The notes: generated from the sequence alone by a model not told the origin. A stretch of DNA of 64,000 nt from Steinernema hermaphroditum (GCA_030435675.1 CM059624.1:10936769-11000768); one strand, 5' to 3'; positions 1 to 11,986 are shown, numbered from the stretch's first letter. Numbers and translations are program-made.

Positions 1-807
1 AGTGGCCACTTTGGACTTACGACGGAGCAGAACGACCCTTGCTTGTTACTCAAATTCAGTGTCAGCATGTACAACCTCAACATCAATGGCACTAACATTA
101 AATCTCCGGTAAAATCGCCCTACTAAAGATCGTTCCATGAAAATGCAGATGGTCGACCTGAGCGCGAGCAACGTGAAACTCGATGGGTTCTGCGCCAACC
201 CAAAACACAGGAACAAGCACGCCCAACTGACCGGAAAATGGATCGAGAACGGAAGGGAGAAGATATTAGGCCTGATGTTCACTACCGTATGCAGAGTTTC
301 AGTACAAATTGTGATATAGAAGAATTCAGGAAACGATTAAGTCTCCCATTCATCAAGTGGAAGAAGTTCGATGGGCGCTCAGTACCGTAACCTACTCAGA
401 GAGTTATCAGGACTCTTCAATCGATTTTAAAACGGCTAACGACTCCATCGCCATCAGCGCCCCTCAGAAACAGCGATTCCTCTGCAAAGATCGCATCAAC
501 ATCACTCTGCGGAACAGCAACTACAAGGACATCGTGTTGGAGTTGGAGCCTGAAATCGAAGCGCAGCCTTTCGGGACTGTCAGCAACAGTAATTATATCA
601 TGGTTTCTTGATTCTGTTTGGGTTTTGATTTCAGTCTTCGTGTGCGAAAGAACGCGCCGTCGCACACTCTCCGAGGCGTTCCAAAACAAAATGACGATCT
701 TCTCTGGAGTCGTGCTCGGCCTCAGCTCCGTCTCCGTCCTCACGGGCTACAGCCTCCGTCGCCAACTGATGCCCGAACGATTCCGCCAGTACGAGGCGTT
801 CAATTGA
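1..807 (+). CDS. LAMP-family-like type I membrane protein (UNC-46/LMP-like), 3' part
   Basis: The 5' end lies outside the window. Exons read as <1-108, 149-286, 330-588 and 635-807 with 40-46 base introns. The first exon reads ..DPCLLLKFSVSM.., which resembles the Cys-containing core of lysosome-associated membrane proteins. Further Cys residues follow (DGFCANP, RFLCKD), along with NITL and NGT sequons typical of a luminal domain. The last exon has VCERTRRR, one membrane segment around GVVLGLSSVSVLTGYS, and a short basic cytosolic tail ending RQYEAFN. YEAF fits the YxxPhi endosomal sorting signal found in LAMP tails. In C. elegans the candidates are the lmp genes and UNC-46, a LAMP-like protein that sorts the vesicular GABA transporter. 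I favour UNC-46 because of the tail but cannot prove it without alignment. The role is inferred from the family. Confidence 0.55.
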
Positions 808-1375
808 ATGTGCACAGTGCGATAAATGTTCTATCGTCGTCTGCGCTCTCTCGCGCCGCAGCGCTCAAACGGTCGGCTGCGAAAAGAGTGGCCGGCCAAA
901 GAGCCGGTGGCAGAAAAGTACGAAGCGGGCACGCTGCCTATCGGGCGTCGTTCGTCATAACTTTTCGAGAGGAAAGCACCTCGGGACAAGTTCCATCATA
1001 ACTCTCTGTGGTTTTGGTGGTGACAGAAGAGGCACATTTAAAATCTTCATCAGCGAGAGCAACAAACCAGGAAAGCTCCGCCGAAAAAGGAGTCGAAATG
1101 AAAGCACAAAACGGTGTATCTAAAGTAGTCAAGATCAGGTATCTATCTTCTTCGAACTTTCAAAACACATCTGAAACAGCCCGACGAACTCTATCTCTAG
1201 AAACCCAGAGATTCTCTCGAAGTTCGGCTGAGAGAGATCGCGAAGAATTCGCAACTTGCGCTGCCGTAATCGAAATGCCCCAAATCAAGCCAAGTCTAGA
1301 CAGTCCCACGGAACTACAACGGAGAAAAATATATTTATTGTGCACACAAAACAGATAAGTGTAACACATGTGACC
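808..1375. other. Gap between convergent genes
   Basis: Open frames on both strands here have no coding character. On the minus strand an AATAAA (about 1331-1336) lies some 40 bases past the stop of the next gene and probably serves as its polyadenylation signal. Confidence 0.4.
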
Positions 1376-2069
1376 TCAAATTCTGTGTCCAGGGTCAGTC
1401 CGCGCCATGGCGTGAAAGTCAACGCCGAACATGAGGCCAAGAGCGGTAGCAGGGCTGCTTGGACGAGGAGCGGACCGCCGAGGAGGCGGAGGCGAAGCGC
1501 CTCGTTCGACGTACTCCCTGCTCTCGAGAGGCATTTGTTGTCCCGCTGAACTGTTGCCGATTCCGCAGATTTCCGGCTCAGCTTCTGGACGTTCCTAAAA
1601 CACGAGGCGTAACTGTGCCTTAAGAGGAAGCTTACGTATGGGTTGAAGCCAGCATCGAAATGGCGTCTGTAATGTTGAAGGTAGTCGTGGAAGCGCTGAA
1701 GCAGATTCGTAGAAATAAAGCGAAAGGATGTTAACTCACTGGCTGGAATCGTTTGTTGTATCGTTCCTCGAGGACAGGCCGATGGTCTACAACGTTGATA
1801 AGCGCTGACAGTTGCGTGCCTTTGTTGATCTAAACATACCGGTTTGAACGCAACAGAGATTATTCTTACCATCACAGGCCCAACTTCTTCGCCCGCGTCC
1901 CAAAGCAGTTTGGCACTTTGCTAAATCACATAAACATTATAGCTTCTGCTATCAACCGTATCCTTACAAGCAAGGTGGCAGTAACTTCTTTGTCCTCGTC
2001 AACCGCTTCAATTCTTGCTACCAGAGGAATCCAAATCTGAAGAGGTATCCAGATAGGTGTGTATTTCAT
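1376..2069 (-). CDS. Unrecognised protein with Pro/Ser-rich C-terminus
   Basis: Exons read in one phase-compatible frame on the minus strand: a first exon from ATG 2069, then ..QSAKLLWDAGEEVG.., ..LINVVDHRPVLEERYNKR.., ..RFHDYLQHYRRHFDAGF.. and a last exon rich in Pro and Ser, ending ARTDPGHRI at 1376. Introns are 39-45 bases with good consensus ends, and a minus-strand AATAAA lies just downstream. The fold looks soluble, with no signal peptide or membrane segment, and I do not recognise the family. The start is uncertain: a 3' splice site (CCTCTTCAG) lies inside the predicted first exon, so the exon from ATTTGG could instead be spliced to the gene upstream. The ATG is preceded by an ATAACAG acceptor and lies only 49 bases from the stop of the next minus-strand gene, which would suit an operon. 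Confidence 0.45.
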
Positions 2070-2118
2070 GTTGAACTGTTATCTACCTTTTCAAGAGGGA
2101 TCACACTTATCTCCGTGT

Positions 2119-2957
2119 TCACAGATGCATCTCGCTTAAGCGCACTCTGTAAATGACTGCAATGAGTACCAGCAGCCACAAGAGAACAACCCGAAGAAGA
2201 GCATTCATTTCGTTCGCTATCATCGCATCCAATTCCGTACGCTGGAACGTTTTTCTGTTGACCTAAAAATGAACCATTACAACAAGTCATCGAGACGTAG
2301 TCTTCTTACTGTTTTCCACGCGTCGGATGCTTCATTCCACTTAAACTTTCTTCCAGGCACCTAAATTTCAGAGGAATAGTAAAATTGTGAGACGAAGAAT
2401 ACCGATTTGATGTTGTATTTGTCCAATTCTGTGCCGAGAGTGGTGACGGGGTTAGTAATTGCGCCCTAAATGAGCAAATAGGTACAATATCCGATAAACT
2501 CGCACACAGACCTTTGCGAGTTCATAAGTGATTTCGGATCCACCGCTGAAGTCCGATGGTTTCACCTAAAAGGGGAAAGCAATACACCGGTGGTAAGTGT
2601 GATGCTTACATAACGAGGTTCATCGCCTCTACGTTCGTCACCTGCAGAGACGCTTTCATCATGAGCAGGCTCAACGCCCCAGCCCTCCGACTCGAGATCG
2701 CTCGGTGCAGAACGGTAATTATCTTCGATCTTAACAGACCACAATATTTCGAACAAAGATACGACTTACGCTTCCACTCCTGATGCTGACGTAACGAGTC
2801 TCCGCAGGCTGACCGTAACTGGCGGGAATGAACTAAATGACCATATTAGGTCATCCAAGCAGTGACTCCTTACTTCTTCGTAGGTGATATCCCCAAGAGG
2901 AGTAGCCGTAGGAGGCGGGAGCATTTCATGCGGAAGAAATCCAGATTCGTCACTCAT
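2119..2957 (-). CDS. Probable tail-anchored membrane protein
   Basis: Exons join in one frame from ATG 2957 (MSDESGFLPHEML..) through acidic, Ser-rich exons (..SDLESEGWGVEPAHDES.., ..GSEITYELAKGAITNP..) to a last exon ending in one strongly hydrophobic segment (RVVLLWLLVLIAVIY) and a short basic tail RVRLSEMHL. There is no signal peptide, so a C-terminal anchor facing the cytosol is likely, at about 190 residues. I do not recognise the family. Introns are about 41-45 bases. An alternative reading removes the membrane segment as a 44-base intron (donor GTTGTT, poor) and joins the protein in frame to the gene at 1376-2069. The membrane-anchored reading uses no weak splice site. Confidence 0.45.
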
Positions 2958-3390
2958 GCTGTCAGAGAACAATCAATAAGCATGAACAAGGTTGTACACG
3001 ACGTCTAGCGAAGCAGCAGGTGCATCAAGCAGTCAAGAATTCGCTGCAAGACGCAGCACAGCCATACAAATTTAGTAGACTAATTCCAAGCTCGTTTTGC
3101 GTTTGTCTACAGCTATTATATTTTAGACGTTTTATGAGTCTGTGTCTGCACACACAAGACGTCTACTTCTGTTGTGGATTGGCCGTTCCACTTTTGAAGC
3201 CCGTATTGTTTTGTGTGGTGACCGTTGGCGGGCAATTTTTGACGAAGATAAAGCGACAATCAAACATTGCCGCTTTCCGTGATGCTTTCTTCGTTTTCCG
3301 TTTTCTTTGTTAGTTTGCTCAAATGTTTCATCGATTATTTAAGGATGTACACTATTATATCCTGAAACTTCATTCATTTCAGGCTGCACA
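2958..3390. other. Divergent intergenic region
   Basis: This stretch lies between a minus-strand start and a plus-strand start and probably holds both promoters. An open frame at 3020-3313 has low-complexity hydrophobic composition and no splice or start context. A TTTCAG at about 3377-3382 is the likely trans-splice acceptor of the next gene. Confidence 0.35.
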
Positions 3391-3847
3391 ATGGCCGAGG
3401 TACTGCAAAAACGAACGGATCCACGCACCATCATCAAGGAGAAGAACGCCATCAAGGCACAGAGGGCGCGCGAGAAGTGAGTGATGTTTTGTTGCCATGT
3501 GATTGGTGAATTCCGTTCGCAGATATCACAGCATGTCGGAGGAAAAGCGGAAGACATACAACAAGAAGCGCAACATCTACTGGATTCGACAGAAAGAGCG
3601 GGAAGCCAGAATATTACAGAAGAAACTGTCAGAAGCCAGTGCTCAGGATTTGGAGCATTTGGAGAAGATTATCGAAGAAAGGGAGAGAAGAGCTGAAGCC
3701 CAGCGAAGGCGCTACTACACGAAGTCGTTCGAAGAACGACGCGCCATGAATCACAAACTTTATCTGAAGCGGAAGAAACAGCAATACGGCTCTTCAACTT
3801 CTGGTGCGCTTGCTGGCGCATATGTACGACTGGGCAATGCTACGTGA
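3391..3847 (+). CDS. Small basic coiled-coil protein with repeated EEKR-type motif
   Basis: ATG 3391 follows TTTCAG directly (trans-splice site). There are two exons, 3391-3476 and 3523-3847, and the 46-base intron keeps phase. The protein has about 136 residues, very rich in Lys, Arg and Glu. The element YHSMSEEKRKTYNKKRN recurs further on as YYTKSFEERRAMNHKLY, about 65 residues later, with a predicted coiled coil between. Such repeated Tyr/Ser/Glu-Glu-Arg motifs occur in poorly characterised nematode nuclear or nucleic-acid-binding proteins; this is recollection, not a search result. No catalytic or membrane features are visible. A nuclear location is inferred from the charge. Confidence 0.7.
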
Positions 3848-4093
3848 GCTGCTGTTTAGGAAGGGATCTTTATCTAGTATATCATTATCACCATATATGT
3901 TTTCTGTAAATATTATTTCGGTATATATATGTTTTTGTAGTGCGGATTTGTAGTCTTTTTTGGTTCTTTTCGCCATTCTCTGTATTCATCCGATGTCTCA
4001 TAGACCTTTCTTGGCAGCAGGCTGTCTCGCGAGCACTTTTGCTCCATTTCACCCATGCTACCTTGTTAGAATTGGTCTGTTGACCGAGAAGCG

Positions 4094-5561
4094 ATGAGGG
4101 ACGTTTCGAAAGTGTTTCCACTCATCCTCTCTCTAGTGACGTTCGGATCTTCAACATCTGTTTCTGATGGTACAGTCAATGATTACTAAGTAACCACACT
4201 ATTGTATTTCAGAAACGTGTTCATTACGACAACTGCAGAATATCTATCCGTTCCGGAAAACCATTATCTACGCGATCACTCCCGACTGCCATCTACATGT
4301 GTTCAGAAGCTGGAATCACAGTTTGAACCTGAATTCTATTTCGTACACACCGATTAGGAAGTCGTTCTGCGCATTTGACAAGAATTCAAGGCTGATCCAC
4401 TTTGTTCACCGTCAACATCAGATGCCGGCACTTCTTATCATAATTATTCGTTTGAGCACCAACGAATATCCCCTCTTGGAGTACGCTTCCGTTTGTTTTC
4501 GTTGATGTGGGATCATTTTTTAGATTCAATCTGGAGGAATTATTGGGTGATCTGCGGGAAACCACCGTGCCTCTGATCGAACACATACATAAAAGCACTA
4601 CAAAGGTGATTGAAGCGAAAGAGCCGATTGCTTCTTGCACATTTGTGAGCACTGAATTGTTTTGCTTTTGGGTTGACGCCGAGAAGAGGCGAGTTTTCCA
4701 GCAGAAATTCGAATTCGAAGAGGAGCTTCTTCGCTATAGGCAAGCTTTTCTGTATCTTCTTCAACTAACATCTGGAATTGATTTAGACCAAGGAAAGATG
4801 CTGTTCCGTTCGACAAGGCCGGGATCCGTTATTTGAGCCAAAAAGTCATAGCGAGTGTGTGGGACCAGGAACAGCTGGAATCCGCATCTGTATTTCTTTA
4901 TGATCCAATCACGAAAGGATGGCTGTACCGCGTGTCGAATACATCTTTCCCGGCAGGCCGTCAGAGACGAAAGAACATGCATCACATTCACACAGTAGAT
5001 GATGGTAACACAGGCATGTCTTATTCGTTGGTAATTCCAGACTCAAGGAAAGCTCATGAATCTTGCCTCGATGGGCAACTCAGTTTTGATGGCTACAGAA
5101 TGTGATGCAGCGGGAGGCTGTCGATACATCGTCAATTTCCTTCAGATCGTATGTTTATAAAGTGACAGATCTACAAGTATGATTTACTGCTTTAGATGGC
5201 GTTTTCTCCGCATGCGTGTGTGTTTAAATCGGAAACTCTGATGGCCGTTGGACTCCTGACGGATGTGCGAAGCGAAGATCCACAAGACACAGAAGGAAAA
5301 GATGTATCTCCTGTCATCCTGACGCCTGAACAGGTCGAACATAGAAGACCCGTATCACAAGGATACGAGCCTATAATCGCTCTCGCTACGGTAACCTTAG
5401 TCTCAGTGGTCATATATTTGCTAGCAGCATTCACTCGCGAATCTGCATCAAGCAGAGGACATTTGTGCTGCGAAGGCAAGCTAAACCAATTTTGGACACG
5501 GTGTGTTGGCCGATCACCTTTGCAGTCAAATCCAATTAATAAATATGGGAGTGATGCGTAA
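4094..5561 (+). CDS. Signal-peptide type I membrane protein, unknown family
   Basis: ATG 4094 starts a signal peptide (VFPLILSLVTFGSS). Following exons are phase-compatible: ..ETCSLRQLQNIYPF.. with Cys residues; ..FNLEELLGDLRET..; ..YDPITKGWLYRV..; then, through an intron with donor GTAGATGA, ..LMATECDAAGGCRYIV..; then ..AFSPHACVFKSET... One membrane segment (IIALATVTLVSVVIYLLAAF) precedes a Ser- and Cys-containing cytosolic tail ending KYGSDA at 5561. The mapping between 4600 and 4790 is the least sure part. I do not recognise the ectodomain; paired Cys and Asn-X-Ser sites suggest a disulphide-bonded surface protein of about 400 residues. A 13-bp hairpin sits 28 bases past the stop. Confidence 0.6.
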
Positions 5562-5589
5562 AGACAGCGAACTCATTTTCCTGTTGTTC

Positions 5590-5628
5590 TTAAATGCCCG
5601 TGTACTGATTCAGTGCACGGGCATTTAA
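5590..5628. repeat. Perfect 13-bp inverted repeat (hairpin) after the gene
   Basis: TTAAATGCCCGTG at 5590-5602 is mirrored exactly by its complement at 5616-5628. The 13-base spacer can pair further through ACT/AGT around a GATTC loop. It lies between the stop of the plus gene and the 3' end of the convergent kinase gene. Confidence 0.75.
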
Positions 5629-5925
5629 ACTCATTTTTCGTGGATATCGCTATTTTACCGTAGAACATGAAGAGAGGCCTGACAATTGCGGGTTTCTACT
5701 CACTGCGATTGGCATATCTCTCTATTAGTATCTTTATTGTACAGTTCACCTGAACATACACATATTTCTCATGTTGAGGGCTTACGCTTGGTAGGCATTT
5801 GTATCACATTTCGCTTTGAACTAGTTCGAATTCGCATTTTGACTAACGGGAAGTGCACGGGATGGAGGCGCTGACGCTTCTTTGCTTCTGGAATGTGCTG
5901 TGGAGTATGGTAGATTCGTGGAGGA

Positions 5926-8900
5926 TCATCCTTGGGATGAAGATGCGGTGTTCAGTCGCGGCGACGACTTTGGAGGCAGCGCCGGGGGCGAAGGCGTCGC
6001 CTTCTGTCTTCTGGGAGGCACCGGTGGAGGCGTCGACCTCACTACGGGTGGTGGTGGCGGAGGCGGACGCTCACGCGGAGGACTGAGGCTCCGCTCCTTG
6101 CTGCTGGAGAGGATCGAGCTGCTCTCGGCGGTAGCGATGCCGCTCTCCATAGAGCTCGTCTTGAAGTCGAGCGTCGCCGGACGGATAGGGACACTCGGAG
6201 CGAGGGATGTCGGCGCCGGGAGATTTGTCGGCGGTTTGATTGGCACAGGTGAATCCAAAGTGTAGCGATGCTCCGGCGTCGGAGGGTCCGGATCGCCTAC
6301 GCTGATTCTACCATACTGTAGGGGCTTAGGTCTGGGCATCGTGTCCGGAGTCACTGCTACCGTACGCGTTGGGATTTCAGGTTTCGCCATCGGGAAGTAG
6401 ACGGGGTTGTGGGCACCCTTTCGAGCCTGTGGCTTCGCTGGAAAGTATGACGGCGAAGATACGGTATCCGGAGTGGTCGCGGTCGGTGGAGCCTCCGTAT
6501 TCGCTCTGTTCCGCGTGACGTAGGCGTTGTTGAGGACCGTTTGGTGACGATCTTCAGTGGTGGAGCGGGGACGCGGCTCGTGGCTCACGTAGGCACTATT
6601 GTGGATGGTGGCGGCCGGTGAGTGAGAAGGAGGATTTCGGATGGGAGATGCGAACTGGGCGAAGGCGAGCGGCTGTTGGCTGACGGGGACGTGGTCGTTG
6701 AGGGTTGGGGAGATCGAGGACGTCGGCGACGGATGCTCCGGTACCTTCAGGCCGCTCTTCCGCCCATACACTCTGAAGAGCAGGATTTAAGGTGAAAATT
6801 CGATTGGTTGAGACTATGTACCACCGATCCACCTCTTTCCTAAATAATACACTTCCCAGACTGTTAGACTATTTAGGAAAGGGTGCATCGGTGGATTGGT
6901 TGTGCATTATGCGAACCAATCAACTCGTTTTTCCTTTCTGTTAGTATCGATCTTTACCTCGTTTTGTCGGTTTTTTCGAACATTTCCGACGCGCGTCCTG
7001 TCTTCTGTGGTTGCTTCGATTTAGGGGGCGATCCCTCGAAGCCCGGGGATCTGAAGTGGCTTCCAGAGAACCTGTGTTGGTGATAGCGCGAGAGGGAGTT
7101 GAAGTCGGAAGTGGATGGCACTTCCCCCTCGGGCGTCGCGTGCTTCTTGATATCACAGCCAGTCGGCGCTGCGAGCACGCTGCCTGCCTGGAGCATCAAC
7201 TGAAAGCAGCTATCGTAACCCGGACATCATTAATCTGTCTTCCTACCCGACTGAGGCAGGCGAGTGTGGGGCGACTCTTTCGCGGGGAGCACATCTCCGC
7301 TGTCGGCGTTAGGCTCATGTTGGTGCTCCGCGAGAGGAGCGAGGACACAGAACTCGACCGTCCAGCGGTCGAGCGACCAGGGGACATCAAATCGTGACAG
7401 GAATCGTCCGTCGAGTCGAAGCGGTGCTGATCTACACGAGAGCGTTGAGGTGACAATACGGTAGCTGAGTGTTAGGGGCTTTTGGCGGTGTCAGTGCGGT
7501 GTTAGGGAAAGACAAGCGAAGAAGCGGGGGGAGATAGAAACCTCGTCGCGCGCGGAGGGCCGGCTGGTAAAAGTCCTCGTCGGCGTCTTCGGCCGGGAAG
7601 GAGATCCGCGACCAGGAGTCGCGTTCGTCCGAGGAACAGGCGCCGCTGACGTCGGTCACCACGACATCTGGAAAAGGAGCACACGATACGACACGGAGAA
7701 CAGAAGCATGCTGGATTTCGACTCCACTCAAAACTCAAACCATGCTCCGGCGCAACACAGGAGCCCCGCACTACCTGGAATTTCGTCGGCTACAGTAACA
7801 CAGCTGTCGTCGATGTCGGTGGAGAAGACTGCCTCGACGTCTTTGTCGGCGAGCTCGACGACGTCATGATAGAGGGACTTCGCCTCGGAACTGCTCGCCT
7901 CCGTCGAGAATGTGGACCACGTGTCAGGCTCGCCCTTTTTCGAGGAGCGGATCCTCACGGCTCCACAGCGACTCAACTGAGAGGGAGCGCGACTCCGAGG
8001 CTGTGGCGGCGAGTGCCCGATGACGGCGAGATTGGGCGTCGACTTCGAGAGGTCCTTACGCTTGCCCGCCATGTCTTCGCTCATCCTCCGCATCTTCTCG
8101 AGCATCATCCTCTTCGCCTCCTCATTGCACTTCGGCTTCCGAGGCATCGTGAAGAAGAGGATGTCCTGCTCCTCACCTGGAACAATGCCACACATGCGGA
8201 CTACCACAAACACGAGTGGGTGGGACACGGATTCACGACTTCGAGGGCGACGAGGGTCACAGTGTTCTTAGAAGGAAAAGGACCTACTTTTGACTCGATG
8301 CGTTTGGGACGGAGTGTCCGTTTGACTCATTGGGGAGATGCCGTAGATGTGCCGGAAGTCGCCGGGTTTTCCGATCTGTGTCGCGTCCAGTTTGTGGTTG
8401 TCTTTGCCACAGCGGCGCTTTTTCGGATTGTTCTTCGTCGATTGCGTCACGATATCTCTAATGTACTCGGACATCGAGTTGAACAATTTGGTCCGTTCGC
8501 TGAAAAGTACGGTATTCAGTCTTCCAGAGGAGAGCACAAAGAGAGGATCACTTCGATAGATCCACCACTCACCGCTTTTCTTTCATCACTTGATCGTGAT
8601 CCTTTCCTTTCGGCAGTTTAATGTACAGGCTCATCTTCTGCTCGATGTCCTGGCGCATGTCCTGCTGGAACGTATCCAAGCCGTCGTCCACGGCGCCGTA
8701 CTCGTTCTTGAGCTGCGAGAGCCTGTCTCGGATCTTCTCGAAGTCGGGACGGTCGTCCGGATTCGTCTCCCAGCAATCGGTCAGCAACTGCTTGATATCC
8801 GTCGGGCAGTTATCGGGAATGGGGAGTTTCAGATTCTTCTTCCCAACCTGAATCTTCTTTTTTGAAAGGTTAGACTGCGGTCAGAGTTACATTGTAGATG

Positions 8901-11900
8901 ATCGAAGCTTCTTCGAGCTCCTTAAAAGGAACGCACTTTGTGAACAGTTCCCAGATGACCACTCCGAAGCTGTAGGTGTCCGAAGTGTTCGAATAGCCTC
9001 CCTTCGCGATAACCTCGGGAGCTTGGTACGCTACCGTACCGAAATCGCTCTTTCTAAATGCCCCCTGTGAGTGACACTAAGAGTGCATGATTCGCACCTA
9101 TTGTCCCTCTCCGATCGAGCCATTCCGAAGTCGGAGATCTTTAGGGTAAGTCTGTTGCAAGCGGTCCCCTTGCAGTTGCGGCAGGAGCCGTCGTCGCTGA
9201 TGTTCTTGTGGTCGTACATGTCGGAAAGGCGCTTCGTGTTGTTCACGTTGCACGTGCAGACCAGCTGCTTCACGAGAACTAAACAGACTCTTGAGTTTTC
9301 CACCGGAATGCGATGCCTACTATTCGAAGTGGTCAGATCCCTGTGGAAATATCGCGTATCCAAGCCGTAATGGATATGGTGCATCCCTTCAGCTATCTGA
9401 CTGGCCCAGTCGATGATGATCTGCGCAGAGATGTCGGGCAGCTTATTGTAGACCTCCTTGAGCCGTCCACCGTGGCAGTATTCCAGGAGGACGCCGATGT
9501 TTGGCTCCTCGAGGCAGATTCCCTCGAGGCGGACGATGTTCTCGTGTCGGAGAGCGTTGAAGATTCCCGCTTCATGTTCAAGTGCTGAAAGAAAAGGGAG
9601 TGAAGGACGACTCTTTCTAAAGGAGAGAACGTTAGAGGTGTGAATCTGCTCAAAATATGGCTATTCAAGTTGACATGCTTTTGATAATATTACAAAGAGG
9701 GGTTCCTTATCTTTTTGCACTATCTATCAACAAAGCACACTTCTCAATTTCAATGTTGTCGTTTAGGAAGCAGAGGTTGAAGTAAACCCCAAAAAGGAGA
9801 ACGTTCCTAGCTTCCACGAAAGATTTCTATCGCTGAAATATGACTAATCGCTGCGGAATGACCACTAAAACCTCAGTCGTATCGGGAAGAATCGTTGACG
9901 ATGCGTCCCTTTGTGACGTCATGGGACGAGCTACATGGAAGGCTAATCCCTTAGGCAGTCAAGTGCCGCGCAGAGCTCTCACAATCGGATTCGATTTCGC
10001 AAACGGCGCCGATGAGTCAGAGACGACGAATTACCATCGCTTCGTCACCGCGTGCCACTCACCCTTTTTCACTTCTCCGATGTCGTCCGGCGTGTAATGC
10101 GGTTTCTTAAACGCCACCACCTTGCCGACCCCGCGTTTCCTCCGAAGACGCGCCATGTAGACGACGGCGAACCCTCCACTGCCGATCTCCTCTCCGATCT
10201 CGATCGCTGCTGTAGAGATCTGCTGTGGCACTTCGCCGATCTTGATGACGGCGTCCTTCTTGAAGAGACCCTCCCTGCCGTCGCATCTTCCGCGCCAGAG
10301 GTCGTCATGCTCTCTGCAAAGGAGAAGAAGGTAACGGTGGGTGTCGGTCGGGCGCCGCTTCTCACGTTTCTATCGAGACGAGCTCGATAATCGATCCTCG
10401 TTCCAAGGCGAGTTGGCCGTCGCCGCTGGAGTTTATGTCCTCTTTGCAGGCGAAGAGTAACTTTCGGTACTTCACACCTGAACTGAACCTTTAGTGTTGC
10501 CAAGGGGATGCGCGAGAGCAGCTGCTCTTCTTCAACGCTTAGGTTAGACGCGTGCTTTTGTCCTTTGTTGCCAACAATTAATTCTAAGGGTTTGAATTGC
10601 TTTTTTTCTGGATCACTCTTATACATGCACCTGATTTCCAGATTAACTATGTATTATATGTCTCTCCGACTTTTAATATAAGTAATCTCTACGTCACTAT
10701 GCAGGTGAATCCATGAGATTGGAAAGAAGACTATAAATATGGATAAGATCGTACAAAGAATCTGGGTATGGGGAAGCAGGATGAATCTGGAAGCCAGGTT
10801 TTTGGACATTGGACAACGCGTGCCAAAAAAGCGGTTGTTGTATTGTTATTGTAGAGTGAGTGTAACAACAAACAAACGTCAAGGCTTAAGCATCAAGATA
10901 TGAACGCTTAGTGCTCCGTTTTATTGCACCGCTTTTTTCTTAATGCTTCTCTTTTGGTCGTTTTGATGATGTTTTGACTCGAGATGGAGATGAGATCTCT
11001 ACGTGCCACATGCCGATCATGTGACTTCTCATGTTGGGGATGTTAGGCGTGCTTTCGGTTATTATTACACTCACTCGACTGGTTCATTTTTCTCAGCATC
11101 CCGATGACTCAGCGGCAACGCCCAAAATGTCAGTTAATTAGCGTTACTCAACTCCTCCATTCGACACTCACGCGGCCTACAAGCCGCTCGCCGTTTTGTT
11201 CTCTGTTTGGCGTGCTTTTTGGGGCGAATTTGGTTTCGTTCAGAATAGTCAATTGTTCTGTGCTAATTCGTTCGCTTAAGACTCAAAAAGGTCGTATTTC
11301 GGAAGGTACTGCTCGTCCGATAGCCATTCTGAAAACTTTTGAACAGAATCCGAGCAATTTTCGAATGCTGTTTCAAAGATTACCCATAATGACGTTCCAG
11401 AGATCGCATAAAACATGCAAACTGCACTTTCAAAAAACGAAACTTGTATGCGCTTTTACCATGGTTTCACAGAAGCTGCGTCAGAGGCGGGTTATTTAAA
11501 ATTACGCATTTTAAGACGTACAAATTAGGTCCACTTTTGAGTCATTCCTTTCATACGTGTCTAGAATCAAACTTTTGTGGATTGTCCTAATACTTAGCCG
11601 CCTAAAATACAATTTCAACGAATTCATCATCCTTCTATCCCGGATTCGACCGTTTTCCGATCGATCTTTGGTCGATCTTTTGATTTTTCAAACGCAATCT
11701 AACAAGCAGCATCAATAGGTCTTTGCCCCGATCAATAACAAACCAGCTGCAGGGAGAAGAAGGAACGCACAGATTGGTGAATAAACGAGCATAAATTACC
11801 GCTGGTGTCGACGTCGTCTTCGCTCTCCGAGGGACGTCCGGCAGGAGTGCGCGACCGGGAGCGAACCGCCGCCACCGGTAGACCCAGAAGCATGGGTGGG

Positions 11901-11986
11901 GAGTCAGCGGATTCGGTCACATGGGGCTCAGCGGAGGACGGCGGCGACGAGACCATGAGAAGCGCCGCGGACGTCGAAGGCATCAT
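5926..11986 (-). CDS. mlk-1: Mixed-lineage-type MAP3K: SH3 + protein kinase + Pro-rich tail
   Basis: About 14 exons and roughly 1,150 residues. Exon 1 (11986-11800, MMPSTSAALL.., Ser/Pro-rich) joins in phase, over an intron of about 1.3 kb, to an SH3 domain (10477-10366 and 10313: ..LLFACKEDINSSGDGQLAL.., ..DDLWRGRCDGREGLF..). The kinase domain follows: Gly-rich loop GSGGFAVVY, Lys in VVAFKK, Glu in ALEHEAGIF, catalytic loop HRDLTTSN, DFGMAR, QAPE for APE, then SDTYSFGVVIWELFT and DCWETNPDDRP. Lobe sequence and SH3-before-kinase order fit MLK MAP3Ks, which act above MKKs in JNK/p38 stress signalling. After a helical stretch the tail is long, Ser- and Pro-rich, with PPPVPPRR-type SH3 ligands, ending ASSSQG at 5926. 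Odd features are a Cys-rich insert before DFG and a short activation segment. The exon 1 link rests on phase only. Confidence 0.85.
9098..9278 (-). other. Cys-rich insert exon within the kinase domain
   Basis: This exon carries the bases between NILV of the catalytic loop and LKISDFG. It encodes about 42 extra residues with CTC, CRNC and TAC clusters and many charged residues. It stays in frame with both neighbours, so it is not a retained intron. MLK kinases are known to have short insertions here; a Cys cluster is unusual to me. Confidence 0.7.
9914..9922. promoter_or_regulatory. CRE-type palindrome TGACGTCA in a kinase-gene intron
   Basis: The 8-mer TGACGTCA (CREB/ATF-type site) occurs here, and an AP-1-like TGAGTCA lies about 100 bases on (about 10013-10019). 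Other copies in the window are near 12704, 13837 and 18894. Function is inferred only. Confidence 0.25.

Noticed and set aside
46..282. Minus-strand frame with a hydrophobic start
   Set aside because: Antisense to LAMP-like exons that join in frame; no splice context of its own.
417..743. 108-codon minus frame
   Set aside because: Shadow of the LAMP-like gene exons.
8000..8621. 251-codon plus frame antisense to the kinase gene
   Set aside because: High GC third positions of the kinase tail exons create it; it spans introns and has biased composition.
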